DNA of 64,000 nt from Pontiella agarivorans. GTDB taxonomy: Bacteria > Verrucomicrobiota > Kiritimatiellia > Kiritimatiellales > Pontiellaceae. The DNA is taken from the NCBI RefSeq assembly GCF_034531395.1, contig NZ_JARVCO010000002.1, forward strand, positions 620,001 to 684,000, in the 5' to 3' direction. Under the pieces are notes generated by a model. The model worked only from the letters and a program-made list of their open reading frames with translations. It was not told where the DNA came from and made no database searches. Position 1 is the first letter of the stretch. Each line of letters opens with the position of its first letter. This document shows positions 8,216-15,956 of the stretch, piece after piece. The translations under genes and the position numbers were made by a program.

Positions 8216-9739
8216 ATGATGAAAAGTATGATCGTATTGATGCTGACGGCATTATCCATCCATGCCGCAGAACGGCCCAACGTGGTTATCATTTATGGTG
8301 ATGATGTGGGGTTGGGTGATGTGGGGGCGTATGGTTCGGAAATGATTCCGACGCCGAATATCGATCGGCTTGCGGCGGATGGGCTTCGGTTTACGGATGG
8401 ACATTGCGCGGCGGCAACATGCTCGCCTTCGCGTTTTTCGATGCTGACCGGTATTCATGCTTTCCGTGAAGGGGTGTCGATTTTGCCGCCGAATGCGCCG
8501 CTGAGTATTTCCACTGAAATACTGACGCTGCCCAAACTTTTTCAGCAGGCCGGTTACACAACGGGTGTGGTGGGAAAATGGCATCTGGGTATCGGGGCCG
8601 AAGACGTGGAAACCAACTGGAACGGGGATGTGAAACCGGGGCCGCTGGAGATCGGGTTCAATAAATCTTTTTTGCTTCCATCGACGAACGATCGGGTGCC
8701 GTGTGTTTATCTGGATGGACATCGGGTCGTGAATTACGACCCGGATGACCCGATTTATGTGGCAAGAAAAATTGAGGATGTTCAGAAAAAAGGCAGTACG
8801 CAGTATCCGGACGGGAAAACGAACCGAGATGCGATGACCTATTATCAGAGCACACACGGGCACGACAACAGTGTGATTGGCGGGATCGGCCGCATTGGCT
8901 ACATGTCGGGCGGAAAGAAAGCGCTGTGGAATGATGAGACCATGGCGGATGAATTTGTGAAGCAGGCAAAAGCTTTTATTACAGCGCATAAAGACAAACC
9001 GTTTTTCCTCTATTTCGCCTCTCAGGATGTTCATGTTCCACGTGCGCCGCATCCCCGTTTCCAGGGAAAAACCGCTCTGGGCTATCGCGGAGATGCGATG
9101 GTGCAGTTTGACTGGTCGACCGGCGAAATTATGAAAACGCTGGATGAGCTGGGATTGACTGAGAATACCATAGTTATTTTTTCATCGGATAACGGACCGG
9201 TTTATGATGATGGCTATGATGACGGGACCACGGTGAGAACATCGGAAGCGGAGTCGGATCGCGGGCATGATGGATCCGGGATTTACCGCGGCGGGAAATA
9301 TCAGATCTATGAAGGCGGAACACGCGTGCCGTTTATTATTCGCTGGCCGGCACGCATCAACCCCGGCGTATCCGATGCTTTGGTGAATCAGATCGATTTT
9401 ATGGCTTCGTTTGCCGCTCTGCTTAATCTTGAAATTCCGGCTGATGAAGCGGGCGACAGCCGGAATACACTGGCCGCATTTCTTGGTCAGGATAAAGAAG
9501 GTCTTCCGTTTATGATCGAAGAAGCGGGCCGTTCGGGCCGTGCTTTGCGTGTCGGCCCCTGGAAATATATTCAGGAGTCGGTCAGCAGGAAACGGAAGAA
9601 ACCCGGTCAGCCGGCGCAACTGTATAATCTGGCGGTTGATCCCGGAGAGCAGCATAATATTATTACTGAACATCCCGAAAAAGCCGACGCCATGGAAAAA
9701 CAGCTGGTAGAATTGATGACCGTTCCCGGGATTAGATAA
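8216..9739 (+). CDS. Type I sulfatase (FGly-dependent), secreted
   Basis: A 507-residue sulfatase. Signal peptide 'MMKSMIVLMLTALSIHAAE'. The formylglycine motif is intact: Cys69 in CSPSR followed by 'FSMLTG'. Metal and catalytic residues are present: 'IYGDDVGLGD', 'GKWHLG' (Lys, His), 'SSDNGP' and 'GGKYQIYEGGTRVP'. The Cys must be converted to formylglycine by a maturase not found in this window. An AGGAG site lies 7 nt before the start. Its stop overlaps the next sulfatase's ATG by one base, so the two are translationally coupled. It probably removes ester sulfate from algal polysaccharide; the exact S1 subfamily cannot be set by eye. Confidence 0.93.
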   Translation: MMKSMIVLMLTALSIHAAERPNVVIIYGDDVGLGDVGAYGSEMIPTPNIDRLAADGLRFTDGHCAAATCSPSRFSMLTGIHAFREGVSILPPNAPLSISTEILTLPKLFQQAGYTTGVVGKWHLGIGAEDVETNWNGDVKPGPLEIGFNKSFLLPSTNDRVPCVYLDGHRVVNYDPDDPIYVARKIEDVQKKGSTQYPDGKTNRDAMTYYQSTHGHDNSVIGGIGRIGYMSGGKKALWNDETMADEFVKQAKAFITAHKDKPFFLYFASQDVHVPRAPHPRFQGKTALGYRGDAMVQFDWSTGEIMKTLDELGLTENTIVIFSSDNGPVYDDGYDDGTTVRTSEAESDRGHDGSGIYRGGKYQIYEGGTRVPFIIRWPARINPGVSDALVNQIDFMASFAALLNLEIPADEAGDSRNTLAAFLGQDKEGLPFMIEEAGRSGRALRVGPWKYIQESVSRKRKKPGQPAQLYNLAVDPGEQHNIITEHPEKADAMEKQLVELMTVPGIR

Positions 9740-11121
9740 TGAAAAATGCAGTACTGCTACTATGCATGTTAAGCGGCCTGGTTTCGGCCAGGCCCAATAT
9801 TATTTTCATCAACGCTGACGATCTCGGCGTGATGGATGTGGATTATAACAGTGACCGCTATATCACGCCCAATATTCGGCGTATCTGCAAAGAAGGCATG
9901 GTTTTCAGCGAGGCTTATGCGGCGGCTGCGAGCGGTGCGTCGAGCCGCGCCTGTGTCATGAGCGGTCAATATACGCCCCGGCACGGGATTTACGGGACGG
10001 ACGTGGCGGGTATCGGAAAAGCAAGTGAGCGCAAACTCATTCCGGTGAAGAGTGAAAAATTCCTGCCTCTGGAAAATGTAACGATTACCAAGGTGCTGAA
10101 GGCGGGCGGTTATAAAACGATCCATCTTGGCAAATGGCAGATCGGGGAAGACCCGACCGAACAGGGGTTTGATGTCAATATTGGCGGATACGCCGCCGGT
10201 GTGCCAAAGGGCGGATATTTCGTTCCGTTCCGGCAGGGGCTGATGGCGGAGTATAACAATCAGTACCGGGCGGGTACGCACAGTGTTGATGTGCTGACCG
10301 ACCAGGCGGTTAAATTTATGCAGATTAATCGGGAAACGCCGTTTTTCATGAGTCTGCAGTTTTATTCGGTACATGCCGGGCTTGAGCCGGTGCCGGAACT
10401 GGTTGAAAAATATGATCCCGCCACGGTGGATCCGACCTATGCCTCCATGATCGAAATGGTCGATCTGGGGGTCGGCCGCATTCTCGATGCGGTTCGCGAT
10501 CTGGGACTGAAAAATAATACAATGATTGTTTTCACTTCCGACAACGGCGGCGTAAAAGCGGTTTCTGATCAGACCCCGTTCCGTTCGGGAAAAGGCTCGT
10601 ATTTCGATGGCGGGATTCGCGTTCCGCTGGTGATCAGTTGGCCGGGACATTCGGCAAAAGCGGGGTTGTGTGAGACTCCGGTGATCGGGGTGGATTTCTA
10701 TCCGACATTTCTGGAAGCCGCCGGCCTGAAAGCACCAAAGGGAAAGGTGCTCGATGGCGTCAGCTTAATTCCTCTGCTGAAAAAACGCGGTACGATTCCG
10801 GAACGTCCGATTTTCTGGCACTTCCCGGTCTATCAGGAAAGTCTCGCTGCAAAAGCGGACGATGCCCACGATGAGTTTTTTCTCACACGCCCCGGGTCGG
10901 CGGTCCGGATGGGCCGCTGGAAGCTGCATGAATATTTTGAAGACGGCCGCATCGAACTGTACGACCTGGCCGCCGATCCGGCCGAACGGATGAATTTTCA
11001 GCATCTGCACGTTCGAACCACTGAAAAGCTGCACCGCGCTCTCGTTGAGTGGCGTGAAGCGATCGGAGCACCGGTTCCCGATCAGCCGAATCCGGAATAT
11101 CATCCTGCGGAAAATCCATAA
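9739..11121 (+). CDS. Sulfatase-fold protein lacking the formylglycine cysteine
   Basis: A 460-residue protein with signal peptide 'MKNAVLLLCMLSGLVSA' and a full sulfatase fold ('INADDLGVMD', 'TSDNGG', 'SGKGSYFDGGIRVP', C-terminal 'GRWKLHEYFED'). In the active-site motif the residue four before the conserved Arg70, normally Cys or Ser, is Gly66 (codon GGT; Cys would be TGT). The neighbouring sequence is SGASSRAC where an active enzyme has TCSPSRFS. In addition the normally invariant His of 'GKWHLG' is Gln134 ('GKWQIG'). The reading frame is intact and full length, so this is not a decayed gene. It could be a binding pseudoenzyme, a partner of the upstream active sulfatase, or an enzyme with changed chemistry. 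Confidence 0.85.
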   Translation: MKNAVLLLCMLSGLVSARPNIIFINADDLGVMDVDYNSDRYITPNIRRICKEGMVFSEAYAAAASGASSRACVMSGQYTPRHGIYGTDVAGIGKASERKLIPVKSEKFLPLENVTITKVLKAGGYKTIHLGKWQIGEDPTEQGFDVNIGGYAAGVPKGGYFVPFRQGLMAEYNNQYRAGTHSVDVLTDQAVKFMQINRETPFFMSLQFYSVHAGLEPVPELVEKYDPATVDPTYASMIEMVDLGVGRILDAVRDLGLKNNTMIVFTSDNGGVKAVSDQTPFRSGKGSYFDGGIRVPLVISWPGHSAKAGLCETPVIGVDFYPTFLEAAGLKAPKGKVLDGVSLIPLLKKRGTIPERPIFWHFPVYQESLAAKADDAHDEFFLTRPGSAVRMGRWKLHEYFEDGRIELYDLAADPAERMNFQHLHVRTTEKLHRALVEWREAIGAPVPDQPNPEYHPAENP

Positions 11122-11130
11122 CGGGTAAAA

Positions 11131-11162
11131 AAACGGCGCTTTGATTTTTCAAAGCGCCGTTT
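11131..11162. terminator. Bidirectional Rho-independent terminator
   Basis: A perfect 14-bp inverted repeat (AAACGGCGCTTTGA, loop TTTT, TCAAAGCGCCGTTT) lies between the convergent sulfatase and superoxide dismutase genes. A-rich and T-rich flanks allow it to serve both strands. Confidence 0.9.
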
Positions 11163-11184
11163 GTTTGGTCTGTTCAATCAGACG

Positions 11185-11811
11185 TTATCCGCAGCTAGGC
11201 CCTTTGGCGTAATACTGTCCGACGAGGTCCCAGTTGATCACATTGAAGAAGGCATTAATGTAATCGGGACGACGGTTCTGATAGTTCAGATAATACGCGT
11301 GTTCCCAGACATCGAGACCGAGGATCGGTGTTCCGTCGCAGGCAACCTCTTTCATCAGCGGGTTGTCCTGATTCGGGGTGGAGCAGACGCTGAGGGTTCC
11401 GTCGTCGTGTTTGCAGAGCCAGGCCCAGCCGGAACCGAAGCGCGTGGCCGCGGCGTTGCTGAAGGCGTCCTGAAAGCCGTCGATACCGCCGAAGGAATCC
11501 TTGATTGCGGCCAGCAGTTCGCCGGTGGGTTCCTGTTTTTCACCGATCATAATTTCCCAGAAGAAGGAGTGGTTGGCATGGCCGCCGCCGTTATTGCGGA
11601 CCGCCCCGCGTTTGTCTTCCGGAACCTTGTCCAGATTGGCGCAGAGTTCGCACAGCGGCGTATCTTCGAGCCCGGTTCCTTCGAGGGCGGCATTCACTTT
11701 GGTGATGTAGGCCTGGTGGTGTTTGGTGTGATGAATTTCCATCGTTCGCGCATCGATGTAGGGTTCGAGCGCATCGTATCCGTAGGGGAGTGCAGGTAAT
11801 TCATAAGCCAT
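11185..11811 (-). CDS. sodB: Superoxide dismutase, Fe/Mn family
   Basis: A 208-residue SOD that dismutates superoxide to oxygen and peroxide in the cytoplasm. Metal ligands are visible: His in '[11 protein letters not shown]', His in '[10 protein letters not shown]', and Asp/His in '[10 protein letters not shown]'. Metal preference (Fe, Mn or either) cannot be settled by eye; '[10 protein letters not shown]' is common in Mn-type enzymes. The start has a strong GGAGG site. Monocistronic, with its own candidate promoter and a terminator shared with the sulfatases. Its presence fits at least some oxygen exposure. Confidence 0.95.
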   Translation of the reverse strand: MAYELPALPYGYDALEPYIDARTMEIHHTKHHQAYITKVNAALEGTGLEDTPLCELCANLDKVPEDKRGAVRNNGGGHANHSFFWEIMIGEKQEPTGELLAAIKDSFGGIDGFQDAFSNAAATRFGSGWAWLCKHDDGTLSVCSTPNQDNPLMKEVACDGTPILGLDVWEHAYYLNYQNRRPDYINAFFNVINWDLVGQYYAKGPSCG

Positions 11812-11845
11812 AATAAACCTCCGTTAAGTTTTGTTTTGAACGGGT

Positions 11846-11876
11846 TCTATAATGGATTGAATGGAGCGGGAGTCAA
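11846..11876 (-). promoter_or_regulatory. Candidate sigma-70-type promoter of the SOD gene
   Basis: On the minus strand TTGACT is followed after 16-18 bp by an A/T-rich -10-like CATTATAG, about 35 bp before the SOD start codon. On the plus strand the same bases read TATAAT (11848-11853), so it could also serve tyrA. Confidence 0.4.
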
Positions 11877-11948
11877 ATTTAAACAGTACAAAAATGGTCA
11901 TATATTATTTTATTCGGTCATGCGGCCGGGGCTTTAGGGTTGAATAAA

Positions 11949-11965
11949 TTTCCAAACCTTGGAGA
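11949..11965. repeat. Near copy of the TTCCAA-N3-TTGGAA palindrome
   Basis: TTTCCAA-ACC-TTGGAGA, one arm mismatch, in the leader of tyrA. See the perfect copies at 12479, 27534 and 52885. Confidence 0.5.
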
Positions 11966-11994
11966 ATGCTCTCTTTTCCGGCAATTAAGGTGAT

Positions 11995-12876
11995 ATGGAC
12001 AGCAATACAAATATAGCGATACTGGGATTCGGTCTGATGGGGGCTTCGCTTGCGCTCGGGCTGAAAAAACGCGGCTTTACGGGTCGCATCACGGGCTATG
12101 CGCGGCGGGAGGAAACCCGTCTCCAGGCTTTGGAAAACGGCGTGGCGGATGCGGTGTTTGCGGATCCGGCCGATGCGGTGCGCGAGGCGGATCTGGTGGT
12201 GATCTGTGTGCCGATCTGGACGATTGCCAAGCTGGCGGAGCAGATTGTACCGGCACTGAAGCCCGGCGCGGTGGTGACGGATGTGGGCAGCACGAAGTCG
12301 GAGCTGCTGAAACTGATGTGCCCGCTTTTCCAATCTTCGGAAGCACATTTTGTGGGGTCGCACCCGATTGCCGGTTCGGAAAAAACCGGGATCGAGGCGG
12401 GAAACCCGGATCTGTACGACGGCCGTCTCTGCATTGTCTGTCCCGTGGAATCCACGCCGGCGGAAGCGAATGAGCGGGTTTCCAATCTTTGGAAAACGGC
12501 GGGGTCGGAAGTGGTGGAAATGTCGCCCTGCGAGCACGATGCCATGCTGGCTTCGACGAGCCATCTGCCGCATATGATTGCTGCGGCGCTGGCGCGTTCG
12601 GTGGCGGACGGTGATCCATCGGAAAAAGCGGACTACTGCGGGACGGGATTCAAGGATACGACCCGCGTGGCCTCGGGTTCGGCCGACATGTGGGTGGACA
12701 TTATCGATACCAATCGCGATGCGCTGGTGGAGGAGATTGAACGCTTTCATGATGAGCTGCAGGGGCTGATTCAGATCCTGCGCAGCGGCCATGGCGATGA
12801 TATTCGGAAATGGCTGGAAGACGCGCGCGACGACCGCGACGAGATTTTAAAATTAAATAGATTTCTTAAGAGGTGA
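11995..12876 (+). CDS. tyrA: Prephenate dehydrogenase
   Basis: A 293-residue TyrA, which oxidises prephenate to 4-hydroxyphenylpyruvate with NAD(P)+ in tyrosine synthesis. The Rossmann motif is 'IAILGFGLMGASLALGLKKRG'; 'VTDVGSTKSEL' and 'FVGSHPIAGSEKTGIEAG' are the conserved TyrA segments, with the catalytic His in SHPIAG. No chorismate mutase or ACT domain is present. It leads a same-strand housekeeping run, with aroA starting 4 bp after its stop. It carries a perfect copy of the dispersed palindrome (12479-12495) and a near copy at 12327-12343. Confidence 0.95.
   Translation: MDSNTNIAILGFGLMGASLALGLKKRGFTGRITGYARREETRLQALENGVADAVFADPADAVREADLVVICVPIWTIAKLAEQIVPALKPGAVVTDVGSTKSELLKLMCPLFQSSEAHFVGSHPIAGSEKTGIEAGNPDLYDGRLCIVCPVESTPAEANERVSNLWKTAGSEVVEMSPCEHDAMLASTSHLPHMIAAALARSVADGDPSEKADYCGTGFKDTTRVASGSADMWVDIIDTNRDALVEEIERFHDELQGLIQILRSGHGDDIRKWLEDARDDRDEILKLNRFLKR
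12479..12495. repeat. Dispersed palindrome TTTCCAA-TCT-TTGGAAA (inside tyrA)
   Basis: A perfect 7-bp-arm inverted repeat within coding sequence, read here as V-S-N-L-W-K. The same palindrome in the GH2 gene is read in a different frame as F-Q-S-L-E, so DNA rather than protein is conserved. Confidence 0.7.
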
Positions 12877-12879
12877 GAC

Positions 12880-12958
12880 TTGAAACCTGAAACTGGAAAC
12901 TTGAACAAAGAGGCGTCGAAGACCGACCAATCAAAAACCAAAAATCGAAAATCAAAAA
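12880..12958 (+). repeat. Low-complexity repeat-like sequence forming the aroA 5' end
   Basis: Tandem variants of GAAACYTGAAACTGGAAACTT are followed by AATCAAAAACCAAAAATCGAAA-type units. Composition is sharply different from the flanking genes. It is translated as the non-conserved N-terminus of AroA. Confidence 0.55.
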
Positions 12959-14250
12959 GGGTCTATCCGGCGAAGCTGGAGGGGAGCGTGAGCGTTCCCG
13001 GGGATAAGAGTATTTCTCAGCGCGTGGCCATGCTGGCGTCGCTGGCGGACGGCACGTCGAAGGTGACCGGCTATCTGATGGGCGAGGATGCGAAAAGCAC
13101 CCTCTCGGCGATGGAGCAGATGGGGGCCAAAGCGGAATTCAAAGACGATGCGCTCTACATTACCGGCGTGGCCGGCAAGCTGCAGCAGCCGGCGGAGCCG
13201 CTGAATATGGGCAATTCCGGAACGGGCACGCGCCTGCTGGCCGGGATTGTGGCGGGGGCCGGCGTGGAGGCTTCGATGATCGGCGATGATTCGCTGTCGT
13301 CGCGGCCGATGGGCCGGATCCGGCATCCTCTGGAACAGATGGGCGCGAGCATCGGACTGACCGGTAAAAAGGGAACGCTGCCGATGATGATTATGGGCGG
13401 CAACCTGAAGGGCATCGGCTATCTGCTGCCGATGGCATCGGCACAGGTGAAATCGTGTGTGCTGCTGGCCGGTCTTTTTGCCGAGGGAAAAACGACGGTG
13501 GTGGAACCGCGCCCGACGCGGGACCACACCGAAAAACTGTTCCAGGCGCTGGATATTCCGATCGAGATCAACGGCCTTGAAATTTCAGTGCAGGGAACGG
13601 GTAAAGACGGCGTGCATTTCCAGGCGCGCGATTTTACGGTGCCGGGCGATTTTTCGTCAGCCGCATTCTGGATTGTTGCGGTGGCGGCGCGCCCCGGCGC
13701 GGAACTGGTGATTGAAAACGTGGGACTGAATCCGCGGCGCACGGCGCTGCTGGATGTGATGAAGCGCATGGGCGCGGATATTGAGGTGACGGTGACCGAA
13801 GCGAAGGGCGATCCGATCGGCAATATCCGGGTGCGCGGCGCTCAGCTGCAGGGTACCGTGATTGAAGGTGATGAGATTCCGAATCTGATTGATGAGATTC
13901 CGATTATCTGTGTGGCCGGCGCTTTGGCCGAGGGACAGACGGAGGTGCGCGACGCGGCGGAGCTGCGGGTGAAGGAGTCGGACCGGATTGCGGAGATGGT
14001 GAAAAACCTCAAGCTGTTCGGCGTGCAGGTGGAAGAGAAAGAGGACGGCATGGTGGTGACGGGGCCGAATAGGCTGGTCACGCCGGACGCGGTGATTGAC
14101 AGTCACGGAGATCACCGCATTGCAATGTCGGCGGCGATTCTGAACAGTTTTGCGACGGGCCCGATCACGATTGATCAGGTGGACTGCGTGGATACCTCGT
14201 ATCCGGAATTCTGGCAGCACCTCGAACAGCTCGGCGGTAAAACAAATTAA
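12880..14250 (+). CDS. aroA: 3-phosphoshikimate 1-carboxyvinyltransferase (EPSP synthase)
   Basis: A 456-residue EPSP synthase, the shikimate-pathway step joining phosphoenolpyruvate to shikimate-3-phosphate. Hallmarks: 'VPGDKSISQRVAML', 'MGNSGTGTRLLAG', 'RPTRDHTEKLFQ', 'NLIDEIPIICVAGALAEG' (catalytic Asp/Glu) and 'DHRIAMSAAI'. The only in-frame starts before the core are TTG at 12880 and 12901. The first has an AAGAGGTGAG ribosome site overlapping the tyrA stop. The first 27 or so residues are Lys/Thr/Asn-rich and encoded by low-complexity GAAAC and AATCAAAAA repeats, absent from normal AroA, suggesting that repeat DNA supplied the start region. Confidence 0.95.
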   Translation: MKPETGNLNKEASKTDQSKTKNRKSKRVYPAKLEGSVSVPGDKSISQRVAMLASLADGTSKVTGYLMGEDAKSTLSAMEQMGAKAEFKDDALYITGVAGKLQQPAEPLNMGNSGTGTRLLAGIVAGAGVEASMIGDDSLSSRPMGRIRHPLEQMGASIGLTGKKGTLPMMIMGGNLKGIGYLLPMASAQVKSCVLLAGLFAEGKTTVVEPRPTRDHTEKLFQALDIPIEINGLEISVQGTGKDGVHFQARDFTVPGDFSSAAFWIVAVAARPGAELVIENVGLNPRRTALLDVMKRMGADIEVTVTEAKGDPIGNIRVRGAQLQGTVIEGDEIPNLIDEIPIICVAGALAEGQTEVRDAAELRVKESDRIAEMVKNLKLFGVQVEEKEDGMVVTGPNRLVTPDAVIDSHGDHRIAMSAAILNSFATGPITIDQVDCVDTSYPEFWQHLEQLGGKTN

Positions 14251-14253
14251 TTG

Positions 14254-14334
14254 CACCACAGAGGTTACGGAGGCCACAGAGAAAATTACTCTGTGAACTC
14301 GGTGTTCTCCAGCGAAGCGGGTGGTAAAAATTTT
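14254..14334 (+). repeat. Dispersed intergenic repeat, copy 1
   Basis: CACCACAGAGGTTACGGAGG, a CACAGAGAA...CTCTGTG inverted repeat, then GTTCTCCAGCGAAGCGGG and TGGTAAAAAT. The same order of elements occurs at 21357 and 23357. It lies between aroA and cmk, whose ribosome site begins right after it. Confidence 0.75.
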
Positions 14335-14344
14335 AGGAGAGAGG

Positions 14345-15004
14345 ATGAACAAAACAATTGCAATAGACGGGCCGTCGGCGTCCGGTAAGTCATCGGTTTC
14401 GAAGGGTGTGGCGGCCGCGCTGGGCTTTATTTATGTGGATTCAGGCGCGCTGTATCGCGGGATCACCTGGCAGGCACTCCGCAAGGGAGTGGATGTTCAC
14501 GATGCTGCTGCGGTCATCGCGTGTATGGAAAATACGGACTGGGACTTTTTCGTGCAGGACGGTGCCGCGACGTTTTCGGTGGACGGTAATGTGCCGGTGC
14601 AGGAGCTGCGTAAAAAGGATGTGCGGGAAAATGTGTCCTTTGTGGCGGTTATTCCGGAGGTTCGCACTTTTGTGGTGGACAGTCTCCGGGCACTGGAACA
14701 TTTCGGTTCGCTGGTGATGGAAGGCCGCGATATCGGAACAAAGGTTTTTCCGGATTCGCCGTATAAATTTTATCTGGATGCCGATCCGGAAGAGCGCGCG
14801 ATGCGGCGCTATCGCGAACTGGTGGCGGCCGGTGAAAATGAAAAGGCCGAAGAGGTGATGGAGAGCCTTAAAAAACGCGATAAGATCGATTCGACCCGCA
14901 AGACGGATCCGCTGACGGTGGCTCCGGGTGCTCAGGTGATTGACAGCACATCGATGACGCTGGACGACGTGATCCAGACGGTGGTTGATGCGGTGAAGGA
15001 GTAA
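14345..15004 (+). CDS. cmk: Cytidylate kinase
   Basis: About 219 residues. CMP/dCMP kinase: P-loop 'IDGPSASGKSSVSKGVAA', then 'YVDSGALYRGITW', 'VMEGRDIGTKVFPDSPYKFYLDADPEERAMRR' and the lid 'RDKIDSTRKTDPL', all in family order and normal length. The ATG at 14345 is chosen over the upstream GTG at 14321 because TTAGGAGAGAGG sits directly before it and the extra residues would be encoded by the intergenic repeat. Third gene of the tyrA-aroA-cmk-plsC run; aroA-cmk neighbourhood is common in bacteria. Confidence 0.95.
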   Translation: MNKTIAIDGPSASGKSSVSKGVAAALGFIYVDSGALYRGITWQALRKGVDVHDAAAVIACMENTDWDFFVQDGAATFSVDGNVPVQELRKKDVRENVSFVAVIPEVRTFVVDSLRALEHFGSLVMEGRDIGTKVFPDSPYKFYLDADPEERAMRRYRELVAAGENEKAEEVMESLKKRDKIDSTRKTDPLTVAPGAQVIDSTSMTLDDVIQTVVDAVKE

Positions 15005-15008
15005 CAAC

Positions 15009-15668
15009 ATGATTGATTCTGAAAAACATGAAGTGATGGCTGATATGCGGGTTTATCAGTTTTCGACCCGTATTTTTAAATTGTTTCTGCTGATCTGGCA
15101 TCGTCTGCGTATCCGCGGCGCGGAAAATATTCCGGCTCGCGGCGGTGTGCTGCTGGCATCGAATCATGCGAGTTTTCTGGATCCTCCGGTGGTGGGCGTG
15201 GGTTACCGCGGCCGTCCGGTGCATTTTATGGCGCGTAATACGCTGTGGAATTCCAAATTCGGTTCGTGGTGGATGGACCACGTCGGCTGTATTCCGGTTT
15301 CGCGCGGCACGGGCGATATCAAGGCGCTGAAGCTGACCATTAAAGCGCTGAAGGAGGGGAAGGCGGTTTCGATGTTTCCGGAGGGCACGCGGACGGAGGA
15401 CGGCGAGCTGCAGGAGGCCAAGGGCGGAATCGGATTTATTATTGAAAAGTCGGGCTGTGTTGTGGTGCCGGCGTATATTGACGGCACCTATAAAGCGCAT
15501 CCCAAAGGCACCAGATTTATCAAACCGTGCAAAGTGACGGTCACCTACGGCAAGCCGATTACACAGGACGATTTCAAGGCGCTGGGCACGGGGCGCGCGG
15601 CGTATGATGATTATGCCAAACTGATTATGCAGCGCATCGCGGATATCCGCGACGGGAAAGGCTATTAA
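15009..15668 (+). CDS. plsC: 1-acyl-sn-glycerol-3-phosphate acyltransferase
   Basis: A 219-residue acyltransferase of phospholipid synthesis, transferring an acyl chain to lysophosphatidate at the inner membrane. The H(X4)D catalytic motif is 'SNHASFLDPP', and the substrate-binding motif is 'VSMFPEGTRTEDG'. An N-terminal hydrophobic segment ('IFKLFLLIWHRLRI') suggests membrane association. It starts 4 bp after cmk and overlaps the next start by one base, so co-translation is likely. Confidence 0.92.
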   Translation: MIDSEKHEVMADMRVYQFSTRIFKLFLLIWHRLRIRGAENIPARGGVLLASNHASFLDPPVVGVGYRGRPVHFMARNTLWNSKFGSWWMDHVGCIPVSRGTGDIKALKLTIKALKEGKAVSMFPEGTRTEDGELQEAKGGIGFIIEKSGCVVVPAYIDGTYKAHPKGTRFIKPCKVTVTYGKPITQDDFKALGTGRAAYDDYAKLIMQRIADIRDGKGY

Positions 15669-15886
15669 TGAAACTGGTTCAGGGACAGATCTGGAAAAAG
15701 GGCGATGAATATATCCGTCTCGTCGAGCGGGAACGGCTCTCGGTGAAATATAAAGTGATGGCTGATCCGGTGACCGGCGAAGGCACGTTGCATGATCTCT
15801 CTAAAAAAGAGTTCTGCCGTCTGATCAAAGAGGCTGAACTGCTGAAGCCGGGGTCGGAATTTTACGACCATTCTGATGAGGATTGA
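15668..15886 (+). CDS. Small protein of unknown function
   Basis: A 72-residue soluble protein, not recognised. Its start codon shares the last base of the plsC stop (TAATG), which supports real translation. It is charged, starting 'MKLVQGQIWKKGDEYIRLVERERLSVKYKVM' and ending 'EFYDHSDED'. It resembles small conserved proteins with an SH3-like beta pattern, but no family can be named. Its place between plsC and recQ suggests co-transcription with the housekeeping run. Confidence 0.6.
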   Translation: MKLVQGQIWKKGDEYIRLVERERLSVKYKVMADPVTGEGTLHDLSKKEFCRLIKEAELLKPGSEFYDHSDED

Positions 15887-15956
15887 GCCGACTCCCGAAA
15901 AGGAGCGCGGTTATGAAGGGGATTGATTTGACCAACTGTTTTTCAGGAGGGACGAA

